Counted from the stretch's first letter, positions 12,505 to 25,678 are shown. The stretch is 64,000 nucleotides of DNA from Magicicada septendecula (GCA_034769895.1 CM068373.1:199682134-199746133), one strand, 5' to 3'. A program made the numbers and translations. Notes: generated from the letters alone by a model not told the origin.

Positions 12505-14414
12505 TCGTTGTATTACTCTGGTTACCTTGCGTCTGCTGTGGGTAATACACGTAAGTCGGTAAATTGGGTTGGTATGGTCTTTGATTATTGGCCATTGTAT
12601 AGTTTACCTGGGGTCTATACTCCTGATTCCTCCTATCACCTCCTCCTTGATTACCTCCATTCCGATAATTATTTCCCTGACTATAATTATTCCCTCTATA
12701 ATTATTGCCGCGATAACTATTTCCTTGATTATAATTCCTATTGTAATTATTTTCGGGGTAATTATTTCGGGTTTGGTCCGGGGATGGTTACGGTTATTTG
12801 GGCCTTGATTATTATTATTTCGGCCATTTAGTGGGGTGCTATTGTTCTGGTTATTCGGGTTAAAATTATTATTACCATTTCCACTTCCATTCCGGTTTGG
12901 TCCGTTGTTACTATTATAATAGTCTACCTTACGATTGGGGGGTTGGTAGTCTTGAAATTTTCCCGCAGACTCACAGTTTTCTAATAGTTTATCTAGGTCA
13001 GTAATTTTACTAAGTTGCTGGTACAATTGGGCATCCTTAATACCGTAGCTATAATGTCAAGCTAACTGTCTCACCAAACATTCTTCCGGGATTGGCGGTA
13101 TTAACTTTCGTGCCAAACGTATCTTTCCCAGGAAATAAGATGTTGGGGATTGTCCCTTGGACGCGTCGTATTTCCCGTAGAATATGTCCATTCTTACTTT
13201 GTTTTGCGCTGTTTCTGACCAATATTTTTCTTTGAATTGGCGTTTGAACTCGATTAAGTTTGTTATTTCGGGTCGTACCGCTATCCACCAATTATTCGTA
13301 GTATTTCGGAACGTTTCGTCTAACATTTCCCTTATTCTATCCCATCTTGTTTCCCTATTCCTTTCAATGAACTCTTCCATCCTCTCTAAGAATTCCATAG
13401 GGTTCCGGCGATAATTTTGGACGTTAATTACCTCCCTGTTCTCGCTATGACACGTATGGGTATTCAATATCGGTGTGTCCCTCAGCGCTTCTAATATTTC
13501 CTGCAGGTTTTTCTCCCTCTGATCCATTTCCTGTATGTTACTTCTATTGGTTTTTATTTGCTCGTCCAACCTGTTAGCTATGTCATACGTTCTTTGTATT
13601 CTCTCGCTAATGTCTTTCCGGACTTCTCCTACCTCCTGCATGATTTCGTCTCGGCTTTGTCTTACTTTGTTATCAAGAGTTCGAACGTCTTGTTTTGTCT
13701 CTACGGTTCTTTCCTCTATTGTTTCAAGACGGGTATTATTGCCTTCCTGCAACCTTTCTAACTGTTTCTCCATTGTCTCGACCTTCCTGTCACTGTCGAT
13801 TTTACTATCATCGATCTTTTTGTTTACTGTTTCGTAATTTGCGCTAATTTCCTTTTTTAGGGACTCTATACATTTTTTATTTTCCTCCTGAAATAGATCC
13901 AACTTTTTTCCGTTATCATTGATCTTCTCGGTTATATACTATCTTAAAGATTCTTTTTTTTGTCCAATTCCTCCTTATCCTCCTGTCTGTCTTTTCTCAG
14001 TGATTCTATACTTCCTTTTAGTTCTGCCTTGTCTTCCTGTCTATTTTTATTAATCTCCTCCTTATCATCCTGTATATTTTTATTATTCTCCTCCTTATCT
14101 TCCTGTCTACCCTCTCTCAGGGATTCTGTATTTTTGTTCATTGTTTCTTCCATTCTTTGGAACATCATCATTATTACATTCATGTCGATGCTCCCTGTTA
14201 TTTTTTCTGGTTCGGGTTTCTCTGTTTGGTCTCCCATTTGTATGGGTCCTTCTCCCGCTTGTTCCTCTAGTTCATCTCCCGTTTGTATTGGTCTTTCAAT
14301 TTCTAGTGTGAGCGGTTCTATTTCTATTTCCTCGACTTGAACTGCCTCTCCATCTTTCACACTTAATTCGGGTTCTACATTTATCTTCACCTTTTTTCCT
14401 TTTGGTAGCGGCAT
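12505..14414 (-). pseudogene. gag: Gag polyprotein of the gypsy-type element, broken
   Basis: The ATG at 14414 lies about 65 bp inside the 5' LTR and starts MPLPKGKKVKINVEPELSVK. The N-terminal ~150 residues are acidic and coiled-coil-like, with RQEDKEE repeats. A length change in an A-run near 13960 shifts the frame, and a stop follows. The reading continues from 13902 with a long heptad-like segment, then a capsid-like part (FLERMEEFIERN, FKRQFKEKYWSE, SYFLGKIRLARKL) resembling the Ty3/gypsy retrotransposon gag domain. An in-frame TGA at 13055-13057 breaks it again; downstream, in the same frame, comes LYQQLSKITDLDKLLENCES. The C-terminus is very rich in Asn, Gly, Arg and Tyr, with a further frameshift near 12780, and has no CCHC knuckle, as in errantivirus-type Gag. 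In life it would package the element RNA. Confidence 0.8.
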
Positions 14415-14460
14415 CTTGATTTGTTGATAGTTGCCGGGCTTGTTCTTTTCCTTTCAAGCC

Positions 14461-14478
14461 TCACTAGTTGGGCTGCCA
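14461..14478 (-). other. Primer-binding-site candidate of the gypsy-type element
   Basis: Reading the minus strand out of the 5' LTR, three bases (aat) are followed by TGGCAGCCCAACTAGTGA. A TGG start matches the CCA end of a tRNA, and the position directly inside the LTR is right for minus-strand priming. The priming tRNA is not assigned; the TGGC..CCCAAC shape is reminiscent of Lys-type sites. Confidence 0.65.
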
Positions 14479-14481
14479 ATT

Positions 14482-14664
14482 TATAACCTTTCGCTTTTTG
14501 TATGTGTGTGTTCGTGTTGTTATGTCGGGGGTCACACTCCGCGCACTTTTTCATACTTACTGATGGCTGGTTCCTCTGCAACGATGTTAGCAGAGCTAAA
14601 CTAATAATCACAACTTAATCTACTATATGTATGTGGGCGCCACTTGGATATTTTGTTCCAAGAA

Positions 14665-14697
<33 letters not shown>

Positions 14698-17363
14698 GAA
14701 ATTAAATTTTGATTTCTTAAATTAATTATATTAAAAAAATGTGAACAAACAGTTTGAATTGATAATAACGTATGTTTAATGAACTTTAGAAATTGTTGAA
14801 GGACTAACATTCGAATTAACAAAATTGCAGAGTTACAAAAATATTATTCTTGACAAGTTTTTCAATTAAGTATCGGACAATAGTTATTTTCTTACTCAGT
14901 TGAATAGCATGAGTTTAGTGTATGAAAAATCTTTATACTCAGGACGTGACTCCTTTGAACTACCAAGACAAATCAATAGGATGCTTTACAAAATTGTGTG
15001 ATTTGAAGGTGTGTGACATGTGTAGTACAATTGTGTGACAAATGATACCAGGTAAAATTGATTTTAACTTTTGAGCAACTCACGTTCCGGTGGGTAATTA
15101 TTTCCTGCACTGGACACTTCTCTTGGGGACGTTTTCAATCTTGCCTCTTCGTGTATACGTTCCTCTTGCACTGATAATTATTTATAAGTCGAATAACGGT
15201 TCTTAAAACTCCGCACGATTGAAATAAGTTTCGCACTGTGTCTATGCTTTGAATTTTGGCGGTGGCGATCAGCTGTCTGCGTGGTTTCTCGATTCGGCCG
15301 TCACAGCGCTAGTTCCAGACTCATGTAGAAAGGCTCGTGTCAGTAAATCGTTTTGGGAATGTTGTCAAAGTCAGTTTGTCCTTAGCAAATACCAGCAGAA
15401 TTAATTCTCCCTATTAAAATTCGGTCCTTTTCAGGGCCGCTAGTATTCTGGCTGTGTGCGTTCTATTAAATACGGCGTGTTACTGCTCTATTCAACAACA
15501 CGTTGGCGTATACTCCTTGTAGAGGTTAAGTCAGTATTTTGTCATGTACGAAAAAAGCCTTTCTGTGTTCTCGTTTCGAATTCTCGTTCTTCGATTTCGC
15601 CTCGGATGTGATGATCAGTTTCGTGTGTGATGTGTCTCTTCTGGATTCAAAGCATAAAGTGTTTTTTGGTCAAATTTCGTCTTCCTTATATACTCTGTAA
15701 GGCTCATTGTTTTAATTTTTTGACATGAACGTCCGGTGTATTTGTGTAAAAATTCCTTCTAGAACGTTCGAGAATAATCAAATGGAACATCATAGAACAA
15801 ATTTGACTTCCGTAGAAGCTTTAGAACAAAAACTTCTTATTCTTCACACTAAGGGTATTACTAAAATTATTCTGGTATTTGTCAAACAATTTTACATAAC
15901 TACTTACAATTTGCATGCCATTACTATTTTTGGATTCTCTGCTTTCAACTGAATATAATGATACTAATTACGATTGGTTTTTAACAAATTAAATCTAACA
16001 AAATAACATAAAATTCAACTCTTACCTTGGAATGTTTTCACAAAATTCTAATTTTCTACTTACTAAAATGTTATGAAGTTGCTTGGTTCTTGCTATAACA
16101 TTAATGCATAACATAATTATCTTTTCATAACAAAATAAACAAATATTAACACATATAACATATAAATAAGTTCAGTTTTGTGTAGGCATTACATATGGCC
16201 TAGGTTTTTTGTCAATGGTTCTTTACAATAACTTGTCTTTTTCGGTATCATATATGGGATTTTTTGGGTATTCACTGAGAGTTTTGTGTATTGTTTATCT
16301 TTCGTAATACCTGGTTTATCCTGATACTTTTTATTTTTACTGTAAGATTACTTAGCATCATATTGTTTTGCATAAATGATTTGTTTTCCTGGTGTGACAA
16401 ATGTCACTCTTATATTTCAAATTCTTTAAGAATTAAACTTGTTTTCAACTGAGCAAGTATGTTTCTAATGCACATTATAGGATTGTACCTTTTCCTTTAT
16501 TTTTTCTAATATTCTGCAATCATTCTGTCAAATATGACTATTTTTGTGATTGTTTTCTGGTCTCAGCCTGGTATGGTATAGGTAAATGGTTTCATAACAT
16601 GACTGTTAAATTATTTTAGGTGGTCATATATATAAGTATAGTTACGTTATATTGTATTTCAACTTTAGAATACAATTTGGTTGCATTTTGACAACATTAA
16701 ATTCATAAATATTACCATTTTATAGGTTCATCACATGTTTTCAGTTATCACTGTTTTGACTATTTTAATTGATTTCTAATCAATTTACAGCTTTCTCTAT
16801 TTAAAATAATTTGTTTATCTCTGTCTAGTTGACATTTACATATAGTTTTTATATTAATTCTATAATAATTAATTTTGACATAAAATCTGAGTGATTGGTC
16901 TCAAATCCAACACATTAATATTTTTTGTCATAACATTTATATATTTTTTATTTTAACTTATATCCTTTTTAATGGCGTATTCAAATCATTTAATACATTT
17001 ATTTTATTTATATTACAAAGTATAATAATGGATCTTGTCCATTAATTCACAATAAATAATTTTTTATACCCTATTCAGCGTTACATTTCTTAATATGTAA
17101 TGGCCTCATTTTGGTCATTTCTGAGATTATCTGGTTCTCTTATAGTATGTTATTAGTTTTACACTGTTCTTCACTTAAATAATATATATGGGGTTTGAGT
17201 CTTAGTCATAGTCTGTGTCGTTTTTTTTCATTTTGATGATATTATCGGACAATATTAAAAAATTTTTTGGATTACTTGGGTTCGATATTGTTCACCTCAC
17301 TTTCCTCTTATTATAAATTACTTTGCAAATAATTTCCTTTATGGAACGTTCTGTGACGTTACA
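14482..17363 (-). repeat. 5' LTR of the gypsy-type element
   Basis: This 2882-bp partner of 6819-9686 has the same ends (TATAAC...GTTACA on the plus strand). It differs in an expanded ATT run (about 14666-14697), a short divergent block near 14585-14610 and scattered substitutions. LTRs this long are unusual; most gypsy LTRs are a few hundred bp. Confidence 0.85.
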
Positions 17364-18394
17364 ATTGTCGTCTATATAATAGAAACGCTATTTCAACTTT
17401 ATACACATTGATGCTCGCTTGTGGTGGTCCTAAACGTCTAGCTGTGTTTGGTAATTTATGTTTATTCATTTCTTTTTGCTCCTTTATTGTGTGTGAAGTA
17501 GACAATGACAGAAATTTGTCCCTACTTAGTAATTCATGAATTGAAAAATAGTTGTATTATCTTAATGTCTGTGTGTCGACGATGAGTTTTGAAATATTAT
17601 GTTTAACTCTAGTTTAAAATGTACTATACAAAAACCTGGTGGTCCTGTGTGCTATTAAATATTAAAAAGTAAAGATATAATGAGTATGCATTTGAAAAAG
17701 TTTAAAAACTTTAACATTATTTTTAATTGAAAATGTGCAAAGTAGATGCACAAAGTCAAAAACTGCAGTTATATTACGTTAGAGTAGTGGTGATTTAATA
17801 CAAAATTTGAACCAAACAAGACATAGTTTTGTTTTCCACCCTAATAAAAATAGGGTTTCCTCTCAAATAAAAATACTTTCATTTTACAATTTTTACTTGG
17901 CTGGATTGCTTTTAGACTTTAAATTTTTCCTTAATTTTAATCGGAAAACAGGTTTTTATTATAGTATTTGGTACCTGTACAAAAAATTGTAAAAAGATTA
18001 TTGGTGTTATTACTTATATTCATCAATGTGCAGTACTGACAGCGTAAATAATAATATCTAAATAACAGCTTAAAATTGTTATATTTTAATAGTAAATACG
18101 TAAGTAATATTGGTAAATATATATTTTAATAAATACATATTCATAAATAAAAGGTACTTTACTAAAAGTCAGAAAATAAACAAATAAACTAGACAAATTT
18201 AGAGAAAAGAGCCATCAACAATGCCATTAGAATTGATGTTTTAATATTTTTATATATTTTATAATAATAAGTAGTGAATGGAAAATACACAATGGAACAA
18301 TATCCTGTTTTAGTAAAAAGTATACCGAAAACGATACGGCTAATTATTAATGAAAATATTCTTACATAAAGGACGGTGGAAGCAACACAATTAG
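17364..18394. other. AT-rich spacer without a recognisable gene
   Basis: Right flank of the gypsy-type element. Short frames only, none with domain-like content. Confidence 0.5.
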
Positions 18395-18560
18395 CAAAAA
18401 TGTCAGATTCAAAACTGTCCAAACAAATTTGGAAATGTAAACCTACAGGATATATAAGCATGTAGAAAGACCCAGAAAGAGATGGATGCAGGATGTTTAA
18501 AGGCTAAACAGGCGGAATTTTGCTTATGCCGTGATATGAAGACGGCTATGTATGTGTATG
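18395..18560 (+). pseudogene. LINE 3'-end remnant
   Basis: The frame at about 18400 reads KLSKQIWKCKPTGYISM and a stop; one base shift later it reads RPRKRWMQDV. The W-x-x-K-P-x-G ... GRPRKRW-x-x-D-V pattern is the usual C-terminal tail of RTE-like or related insect LINE polyproteins. Only about 150 bp survive, with a frameshift. Confidence 0.5.
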
Positions 18561-20683
18561 TAGCAATTTTATAAAGCGACAAAAAGCCGTAAATCCTATT
18601 TTTTCTTAAAGATGTTCGTCCTGGTGCTCCGTAATAACGGCAAGCCTGGCTTTAATCTGTTAGTAAAGTGAGATCTCTTGTTTTTAGCATGAAATACACT
18701 TGAAAATTTAGGTGATATCGTGGAATTTTTCTTTGTTTAAGTGGTAAAAACATTAACATAAAATTATATGCATATTAGCAGTACACGTGCGTGGTGTGGG
18801 TGTGTGAATATAAAGATCTGTTTAATAATTAATGTGTTTAATATATAATGTTCTTTACAAATTGAAGAGAGTGATATTAAGAGAGTCTAGAGTTGTCGCA
18901 TTAAAGTAATTATTTTAGTGTACGATACATAAACAGGGTTTACACCATTTCACCCTACCAGGTTTAGATTAATATTGCAACAACGATTCACTTCAGACAG
19001 TTTTAAACCGATGATACCCAGTTTTTCAGCGAGGCTGTTGATCACCGAACCCAAACACCGTCTGTATTGTAGCTTATTTCCATCATTGCCACTTTACTTT
19101 GCACCTCCTTGTACCTAAAGGTGAATAACTCGCCCGCACATCGCTGATTAACAATACGTAATTTCACGAATATCTGTATGTTATATTCATTGTAAAAATA
19201 ATAGTAAGCTACCTTTAAAGTAAAAGAATGAATATTAATGCGTATGTGCTTTTGTTTCCTCCCTGTTTTATGAAAACCGTTTTTTTATAATTTATAATTT
19301 AAACTATACACAAAATAAAGTTTATTTATTTGTTACATATACTATACAAAACACACATATTATACGGAAAATTAATAGGCGTATAGATTGTAAGGACAAA
19401 CAATGATCTCAAATATCTTTTCTAGTAAAATTTATGAACACACGATAGGTTAAGCAATTGTTTATCATACTGAAAAAATGCAATTAGAAATTAAATTATT
19501 AAATTATTTTATTTAAAAAAAATTAAATCATATTTAAATATGTTCTATATTGTTTAAATTGAAATTGTCTAGTTAACATGTTAAAAAAACATGAACATTA
19601 TTAAAACATGTCTACAACTTGAAATAATTAAACTTCAATAGTTTCTACCTTTAACTTGTGGCGTACAGAGGAATTTATGTATTTCATACCTTTTTAGTTA
19701 ACACGTTCGTTTTTGGAATAAACGTTTTATGGATGTTTTGCTTACGGACTTAGTTAAGCTTGTAGTATAGATAGAAATCTAAAAAGCATGAATTTTTTGT
19801 ACCTTTGGTGAGTCTCAGTGAATAGGAAGCGATAGTAAATTATTATGTTCTCTTTCTAATAGTTACTCTTATAATAGTTACTAGCAACCTTGTTTTGCTT
19901 ACTAGCTGCTAGAAGAGCTGTACTCGCTGCATTCGCGAAATCTAGCTTCCTGACTGTTTAGCCAAGCTGTGCTTATACTTCATCAAGAGACATTAGGATA
20001 CAGAGGATATTGTAATCAACAGCGATCAATATTCTAAACTCTGCTGCCAGCTAATTGTTCCCACTAATTAATTTGTTACCGCCTCGCTGCATCGCTTGAT
20101 TACCTTGATAATTTAGCTACAACAGCCTACTTAATATAAATCACTAAATTCAGTTCCGTAACAGTGTTGCAAATTATTGTTACGTAGCTAAGATGGGTCG
20201 TGGTCTTAAGTCGGTACAGTAAAATATAGAGTGCCGTGGAAATCAATATTCACAGTTTCATTAACAATTTTACAGAACTACCATATGTGTATTATAGTCA
20301 ATCTCCTAGTTATACTGTTATTGGATACTCACTTTTGACAACAAATAAATAAGCATTGTTTTTAAATCTAGCCAAGATGACTTGCGTAATGTAGTTGTAT
20401 GACTAATCATAATCAAATATAAAAGAAGCAAATTAGCAGTGTTTTAAAATTTAGGAAATACTTTCTCATATAAATTTAATATAGGTATTGACCGATCAAG
20501 CTTTACTCTAATGCAAGAATTAAGAAAATCTACAAAACTGTCTTAAACAGCCACAAACATTTTACAAAACTAATGAAATCTTAGTATAGTTTAATTACGA
20601 AACTAATGTCAGTTAGTTTTACAACAAACATTAATGAACAATGTTTATAATTATACAATTATAAAATTGTACAATGCACTAAT
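18561..20683. other. AT-rich spacer without a recognisable gene
   Basis: No protein-like frame, tRNA or structured repeat was recognised. Confidence 0.5.
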
Positions 20684-20868
20684 GAGCAGCCAAAGAAAAA
20701 AAGGGTCAACCCTTTGTGTTACAGTTTTGTATAACAACCTGCACATTAAAACCGTATATTTCGAGCCTTAGGTTTCTAAACTCTCCCAGCACATAGGAGA
20801 AACATACCTAAAAGTAGTAAACAAGTAACTGTAACATGAAATAGCTTAGAAGCGCTACAAGTATTAAG
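20684..20868 (+). repeat. ~185-bp repeat, first copy
   Basis: This segment matches 21131-21316 at an offset of 447 bp, with moderate divergence; for example, ggtttctaaactctcccagc is common to both. It includes a run ending in agcgctacaagtatta. No coding content was recognised. A local duplication or two copies of a small dispersed repeat are both possible. Confidence 0.7.
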
Positions 20869-21130
20869 CGCTACATCATGCAGCCAATTTTGCCTTATCC
20901 AACAAATGTAAATTTTTTTCTCTTTGTATTGCGAAATCAACTTATGCAACTCACAGTAATCTACAGGAATTCAAGGTAAATTCAATTCTAGTTCTTTGAA
21001 AGCAGTAGCAATAAAATATTATTTCAAATTAAATCAGGATGTGAGTAAATATATTTAATGTTTGTTCTTCAAGGTTTGTCAATTTGTGTGTTCGTCGTTT
21101 AGAATTTACACTTTACAATGTACAAATGAT

Positions 21131-21316
21131 GAACCAGCCAATAAAGAAGAATCAACCATTTGTGTGACAGATTTCTATTACAACCTGTATATTCAAAGCG
21201 TATATTACGAGCATTAAGGTTTCTAAACTCTCCCAGCACATAGCAGAAACATACCCATAAGTAGTAAACAAGTAATTGCAACATGAAATAGATTAGAAGC
21301 GCTACAAGTATTAATT
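21131..21316 (+). repeat. ~185-bp repeat, second copy
   Basis: Partner of 20684-20868, in direct orientation. Its divergence is of old-duplication level. The parts of 22141-22300 that read ctaccttaggttcc and aacaagtaaact suggest a more distant third relative. Confidence 0.7.
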
Positions 21317-22140
21317 AAGTAATATGTGTCGTAAAGATGTTCAGGAATATATTATCTAACTAAAAATTGACTATTGTCTTTTGTTACAGTCAACTATTTT
21401 TCAGTTAAAAGTCTAGTGAATTTCATTATTTGCATTATAACCTGTCAAATCCATGACATGCGCCTGCAAAACTTAACTTATATATTTGTTTTGAACCAAA
21501 GTTTGCTTTATACAAAATCTAACATGTACTTAAACGAATTTAAATATGTTTTTCACAAATTCTTTTGTCATATCACTGACTAACAAAAGAATGTTTGATA
21601 ATAAAAACAGTAAGCAATTTTCAAAACATAATTACTAATTAGTTTTTTTAATTCAGTGTGACACATGACGGATACGTTTTTGAGTACACGCCTCACTTGA
21701 TGTGTGGAAGGCTGACAAAAATATTCCAAGTGTCACTACGGTAATTAGGTAATCAAGGCGGCTCTAGAATGTATGTACAAGAACTTGCTACAACTTACCA
21801 GCTAGCTGTGGAACTGCCCCCGCCTGATGACTCAAAGCATTACCTTTCAAGCTTTACGTTGAGTATGCATGGCATTTATGTAGCACCGGCTTGACAATAT
21901 AGAGCTAATGTTACTTAAAGCTATAAATATTAAATACACTTAATATATTTATACTAATGTAAATATTAAATACAAGTATTTAAAATTAAATTATAAAATG
22001 TGTTTAACTCATTAAAGGTTAGTAAGTATACCTAATCGCAAACTGGAATAAAAAATCAATCAATTATCTTATAATAATTAAAGTTTATCCTGCGTATAAT
22101 AACTTATGTCCTGTTGTGTTCTTTATATTATTATACAGTA

Positions 22141-22300
22141 TATGGTTTTTTTCTCTATTTGTCATACACTCTAACTTTATGCGTAGTAAGGAGATCATGA
22201 AAAACTGAGTTACAAGTGACATAAAAAAGACGTTACATTGTACAAATTTCTACCTTAGGTTCCCCAAACTGTACACATAAGAATAGTTAACAAGTAAACT
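22141..22300 (+). repeat. Dispersed repeat shared with 25679-25845, copy 1
   Basis: Both copies have, in order, tatg(g/a)tttttttc/gtctatttg, a ...aagtgacay(r)aaaa(r)gcg block, caaatttctay, ggttcc(c/a)aaactgtac. They diverge heavily, including a length difference in the middle. No function was recognised. Confidence 0.5.
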
Positions 22301-22790
22301 AACATAAACTATCTTCTTTATTTTAAAGTGAAAATCCACTAACATTATTGAAGTCAAAAACAGAATATGTAATAGTTTCAGTATCGTAGGCTCCAAAGAG
22401 TATGTACGGTCAATAAATCGGTTTTGTAGATTTTAGCAATGAAGTAGCAAAGCCACGCCAAAGTACGTACTGTGAATGGTAACACCCTTCTTTACAACTT
22501 TACAAAACAATAATTGGCCAACTGATACTGTTTTGAGAAGATATATATTACTATCGTGAGTATTCAGAGTAAGTACTGAAAATTCGCTGCGAACTTTAAA
22601 GCAATTACGAAGAATAAATTTTCCAATAAGTAGAAAATTGTTGAATAAGAATATGTAATAAAGAGCTATAACGTTTTTTTAAGAAAATCGCCATAGTCTA
22701 GAAGTTAAAGATGCGTGTGCATTAGATTGAGCTAGTCAGATCATAAAAAAGGAATTCTTGAGCTATCATAAAGCATCTATTCTTCTACAC
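22301..22790. other. AT-rich spacer without a recognisable gene
   Basis: Nothing domain-like was recognised. Confidence 0.5.
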
Positions 22791-22796
22791 TCAGAT

Positions 22797-22965
22797 TACA
22801 AAGGACACATGGAAAGACCAAAGTTGAGTTGGCGGGGTGGGGAAAGTAATAGAATCTGCAATTGAAAAATGGTGGCAACAGACGGATATCATTGGGAAGG
22901 TATCCTACGGCAGGCCATGGCCCTGTGGTGGTTCTACAACACTTGATGATAGTATTAAGATGTCG
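22797..22965 (+). pseudogene. LINE 3'-end remnant
   Basis: Frames here give HMERPKLSW and then MVATDGYHWEGILRQAMALW. The R-P-x-L-x-W ... W-x-x-x-A-x-D-R-x-x-W-x-x-I-x-x-x-A pattern is the very C-terminus of RTE-like LINE polyproteins. The piece carries a frameshift and is followed by a short GAT-containing stretch, in the manner of a LINE tail. Confidence 0.45.
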
Positions 22966-24753
22966 ATAACAACGACAACCATGCTTATGGATAATGATAA
23001 TGTTAATGATATGTATTTAGACCACAAAATAAACGCATAAAGTGATATTGAAATATGACAATAAATTATTATATAATTTTGATATTCCAAAATTGAAATT
23101 ATTAAAAGAGAATGTGCGAGTACATTTATACATGACTACAATTAAAATGTGTAAATAAGATTTATTTTCTTAGAAAACGCAATAACATAATAATTTGTTT
23201 AAAGTTTTGTAGAGGTGATTTTTCAATTTCAAAATAAAAAATCAGATGTCCGTACTCGTGGTTGCATGCAATGGAGGAAAAATAAACAGTATTGACAATT
23301 TTGAACCAACATCAATCGAGACCGCTCAGCTGTACAGTTGGAAATAATATCTTAAAAACAGGTCAGTGTGTTAATGTAAAGTAACACGTGTGTTACTGGG
23401 AATCGGATTTTATGATATGAAACCATACCAAAAAACTGTTTATTCTTATATTAACGGATGTCTTAGTGATATTAAAACTACGTTTCTCTAACAACATTTT
23501 GCCTTAGAACAATTTTATTTAAAAAAATGTACAAATAAACTGTATGTACGATTAAACTTTCGGTTTAATTGTACATAACGCCATTATAATTCGACGTTCT
23601 TTGAATTTATGAAAATAATTAAGAAATTGTTATTACTTTTAAGCATAAACTTTTATAACATTTGTAATTTATGTGTAATAAACAATAGGTGTATTATTTA
23701 AAAAATTATTAAATTAAACTGATTAACAATACTGACCATTAGTTTATAAACATATTTGTTTACAATCTGTCGATTTAAAAAAAATTTGAAGATCAAGTTA
23801 ATTAATACTCTTAATGTAGGCTTCATTTTACCTGACAACGCAAGTGAAAAAATAATGTGTGTAATGCTGTTTGTTAGTTCTCATGTGTCTACTTTAATAT
23901 TTAAAAAATGCTAGACCAGTTGTCATACATAAATTATGCATTTGAAACACTGGTCTTAAACCTTCGTATGCTATCGGATATATGGAATTTCAGAAAAACA
24001 AAATTCGGAGAACTCTATTAGGCCTATTATAATGTGTAAAATCTAGAAAACCCTATCATGTTTGGTATTCTTTTAACCAATAAAAATATGATTATTCAAA
24101 GAAGAAAAATTTAATAAATTTATATCAGTCTAAGAAAGAAAGATGTTTGTATGCATAAGCAATATGTTTGTTTAGTTACAGTGATTCTATTACTAATATG
24201 GAACCAATGTTTGTTTTCATTTGTGTTTCTTAGAAGTGTGCAACAAAGTTTTCCTATGGTTTTATAGAATTTTTCAGTTAATCATGTTACGTTGAATAAT
24301 GTTAAACTAATTTCATATGGCAGATTTTTATGAAATATATTCGTCAGCAACACAGGAATCTCGCTTTTTAAATAAAACTATCTTTCCGTAATAGGCCTAT
24401 TTTAGTTTTGCTTACAGCCGTAAACCGTCACTGATTGATGTAGTCCAGTTAATAAACACTACCTATTATATAGATGAGATGAACACTATAAACACATCTT
24501 TTAGTGAATATAAACGGTAAGGACAAGGAAGCTAATATTCAAGAAATAATATTTTAAGAAAATAATAAAGAGTTAAACCGTCTTAAAAGAATAAGTATAA
24601 GACAGCAAATTACACTTAAAAAAACACGCACATGACAGCCTTTAGCACTGTACTAATACCACGTTTCTTTACGAGAAGCCTTAGCATGAGTCAACATTGT
24701 GGCCAGCTATAATACGTAATGCGTACGCCTATATGTTACGTAATGGGGAAAAG
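22966..24753. other. AT-rich spacer with one strong hairpin
   Basis: A 14-bp inverted repeat with one mismatch and a 5-nt loop lies at 23544-23557 / 23563-23576. No gene is visible. Confidence 0.5.
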
Positions 24754-25321
24754 TGTTACGCCATTACAGAACACTCTACGTGTTTCTGGACTGTTCCAGT
24801 GGAAACCGGCTGTAATGTTGTGTGCGTACGTGATTCTCAACATGCGTTAGCGAGATTGTTCCAGACTCACCGGTCCGCGCGCCGCGCTGCATGCAAGGCC
24901 ACAATCAATTACGTTCTGGTGTTTCTTAGTAGCACTGCCGCGTAGTATGTTTATTCTGGAATATTCAAGTGTTTGTTCAGGATGCATATTATGGAACCCT
25001 GCAGGCTATAAATACCCCATACCTGCCGCTTAGTTTTCAGTCTTACGGCGGTGATAACTCAGTTGAGCTTTAGTGGCGATTTATTCCAGTGCGGTTCAAT
25101 GTATTGTGGCAAAGTGTTACGTGTTTTATAAGTGCGAGACTCTATTAATTGACATTATTATTGCGTGTGAACAATTTTTATTTGATTTGTTGTAAGAGAC
25201 TATCTTGTTGATTACAAACTGTTTAATTGTGATAATTAAAGCTGGTTATTAGTGACTTAATTGGTGTCTTGTATTTAGTTTTCCAATGTGACATACGACG
25301 ATCAAGGAGACCGTCGGAACA
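24754..25321 (+). mobile_element. Solo-LTR-like repeat, copy B, with core promoter
   Basis: This 568-bp unit starts TGTTACG (24754-24760) and ends CGGAACA (25315-25321), close to the family's TGTTACG...CGTAACA termini. It is the plus-strand version of 4447-4986 and 37214-37736. A TATAAATA box at 25007-25014 is followed 31 bp later by an initiator-like tcagtc (25038-25043), and ATTAAA lies at 25235-25240. This order (upstream region, promoter, poly(A) signal, short tail) fits an LTR. No target duplication was found at this copy, and there is no internal element next to it. Confidence 0.6.
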
Positions 25322-25678
25322 ATATGATTTCCATGTGTGTGTATGTGTGTGCGTGTGTATGTCAGATTTATACAATATACAAATGTAATTTAATTTACGA
25401 GGAGTGTGCCTTTGCACTTTTAATATTATGTTCAAATGCACATACACATAACACAACACAATTTCTCCTGTACTTCCTAAACCAATTTGAGCACAAATAC
25501 GATTAATCTTTCTCAAAAGGAAATGTTAGTGTAACATAGGCTCTGTTTCTATTTAAAAGAATTTATATGCACTGCATGTAACTCAAATATAGAATGTAAA
25601 CGACCCAAACATATTTTTTAAACATTCTAACGAGTACTAACATATTTTTTGGTAAAATAATACATACTAACAATATTT
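25322..25678. other. Spacer with a GT-rich stretch
   Basis: A tgtgtgtatgtgtgtgcgtg run lies near 25335-25360. No gene was recognised. Confidence 0.5.

Larger units (their letters stand above)
6819..17363 (-). mobile_element. Defective Ty3/gypsy-type LTR retroelement with 2.87-kb LTRs
   Basis: A 10.5-kb minus-strand element is bounded by long direct repeats at 6819-9686 and 14482-17363. In plus orientation the repeats begin TATAAC and end GTTACA, an imperfect inverted terminus (element sense TGTAAC...GTTATA). In element order it has the 5' LTR, a primer-binding-site candidate starting TGG 3 nt inside, gag, protease remnant, integrase C-terminus, a 144-bp tandem array, a short purine-rich stretch (plus 9687-9700) and the 3' LTR. 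RT and RNase H are absent. The flanks are ATAG (6815-6818) and ATTG (17364-17367), possibly a 4-bp target duplication with one change. Gag without Cys-His knuckles and the C-terminal integrase motif point to gypsy, perhaps near the errantivirus branch. It is not autonomous. Confidence 0.85.

Noticed and set aside
12508-14340. Plus-strand frames opposite gypsy-type gag
   Set aside because: They are antisense shadows; the minus strand carries capsid-like motifs and the primer-site context.
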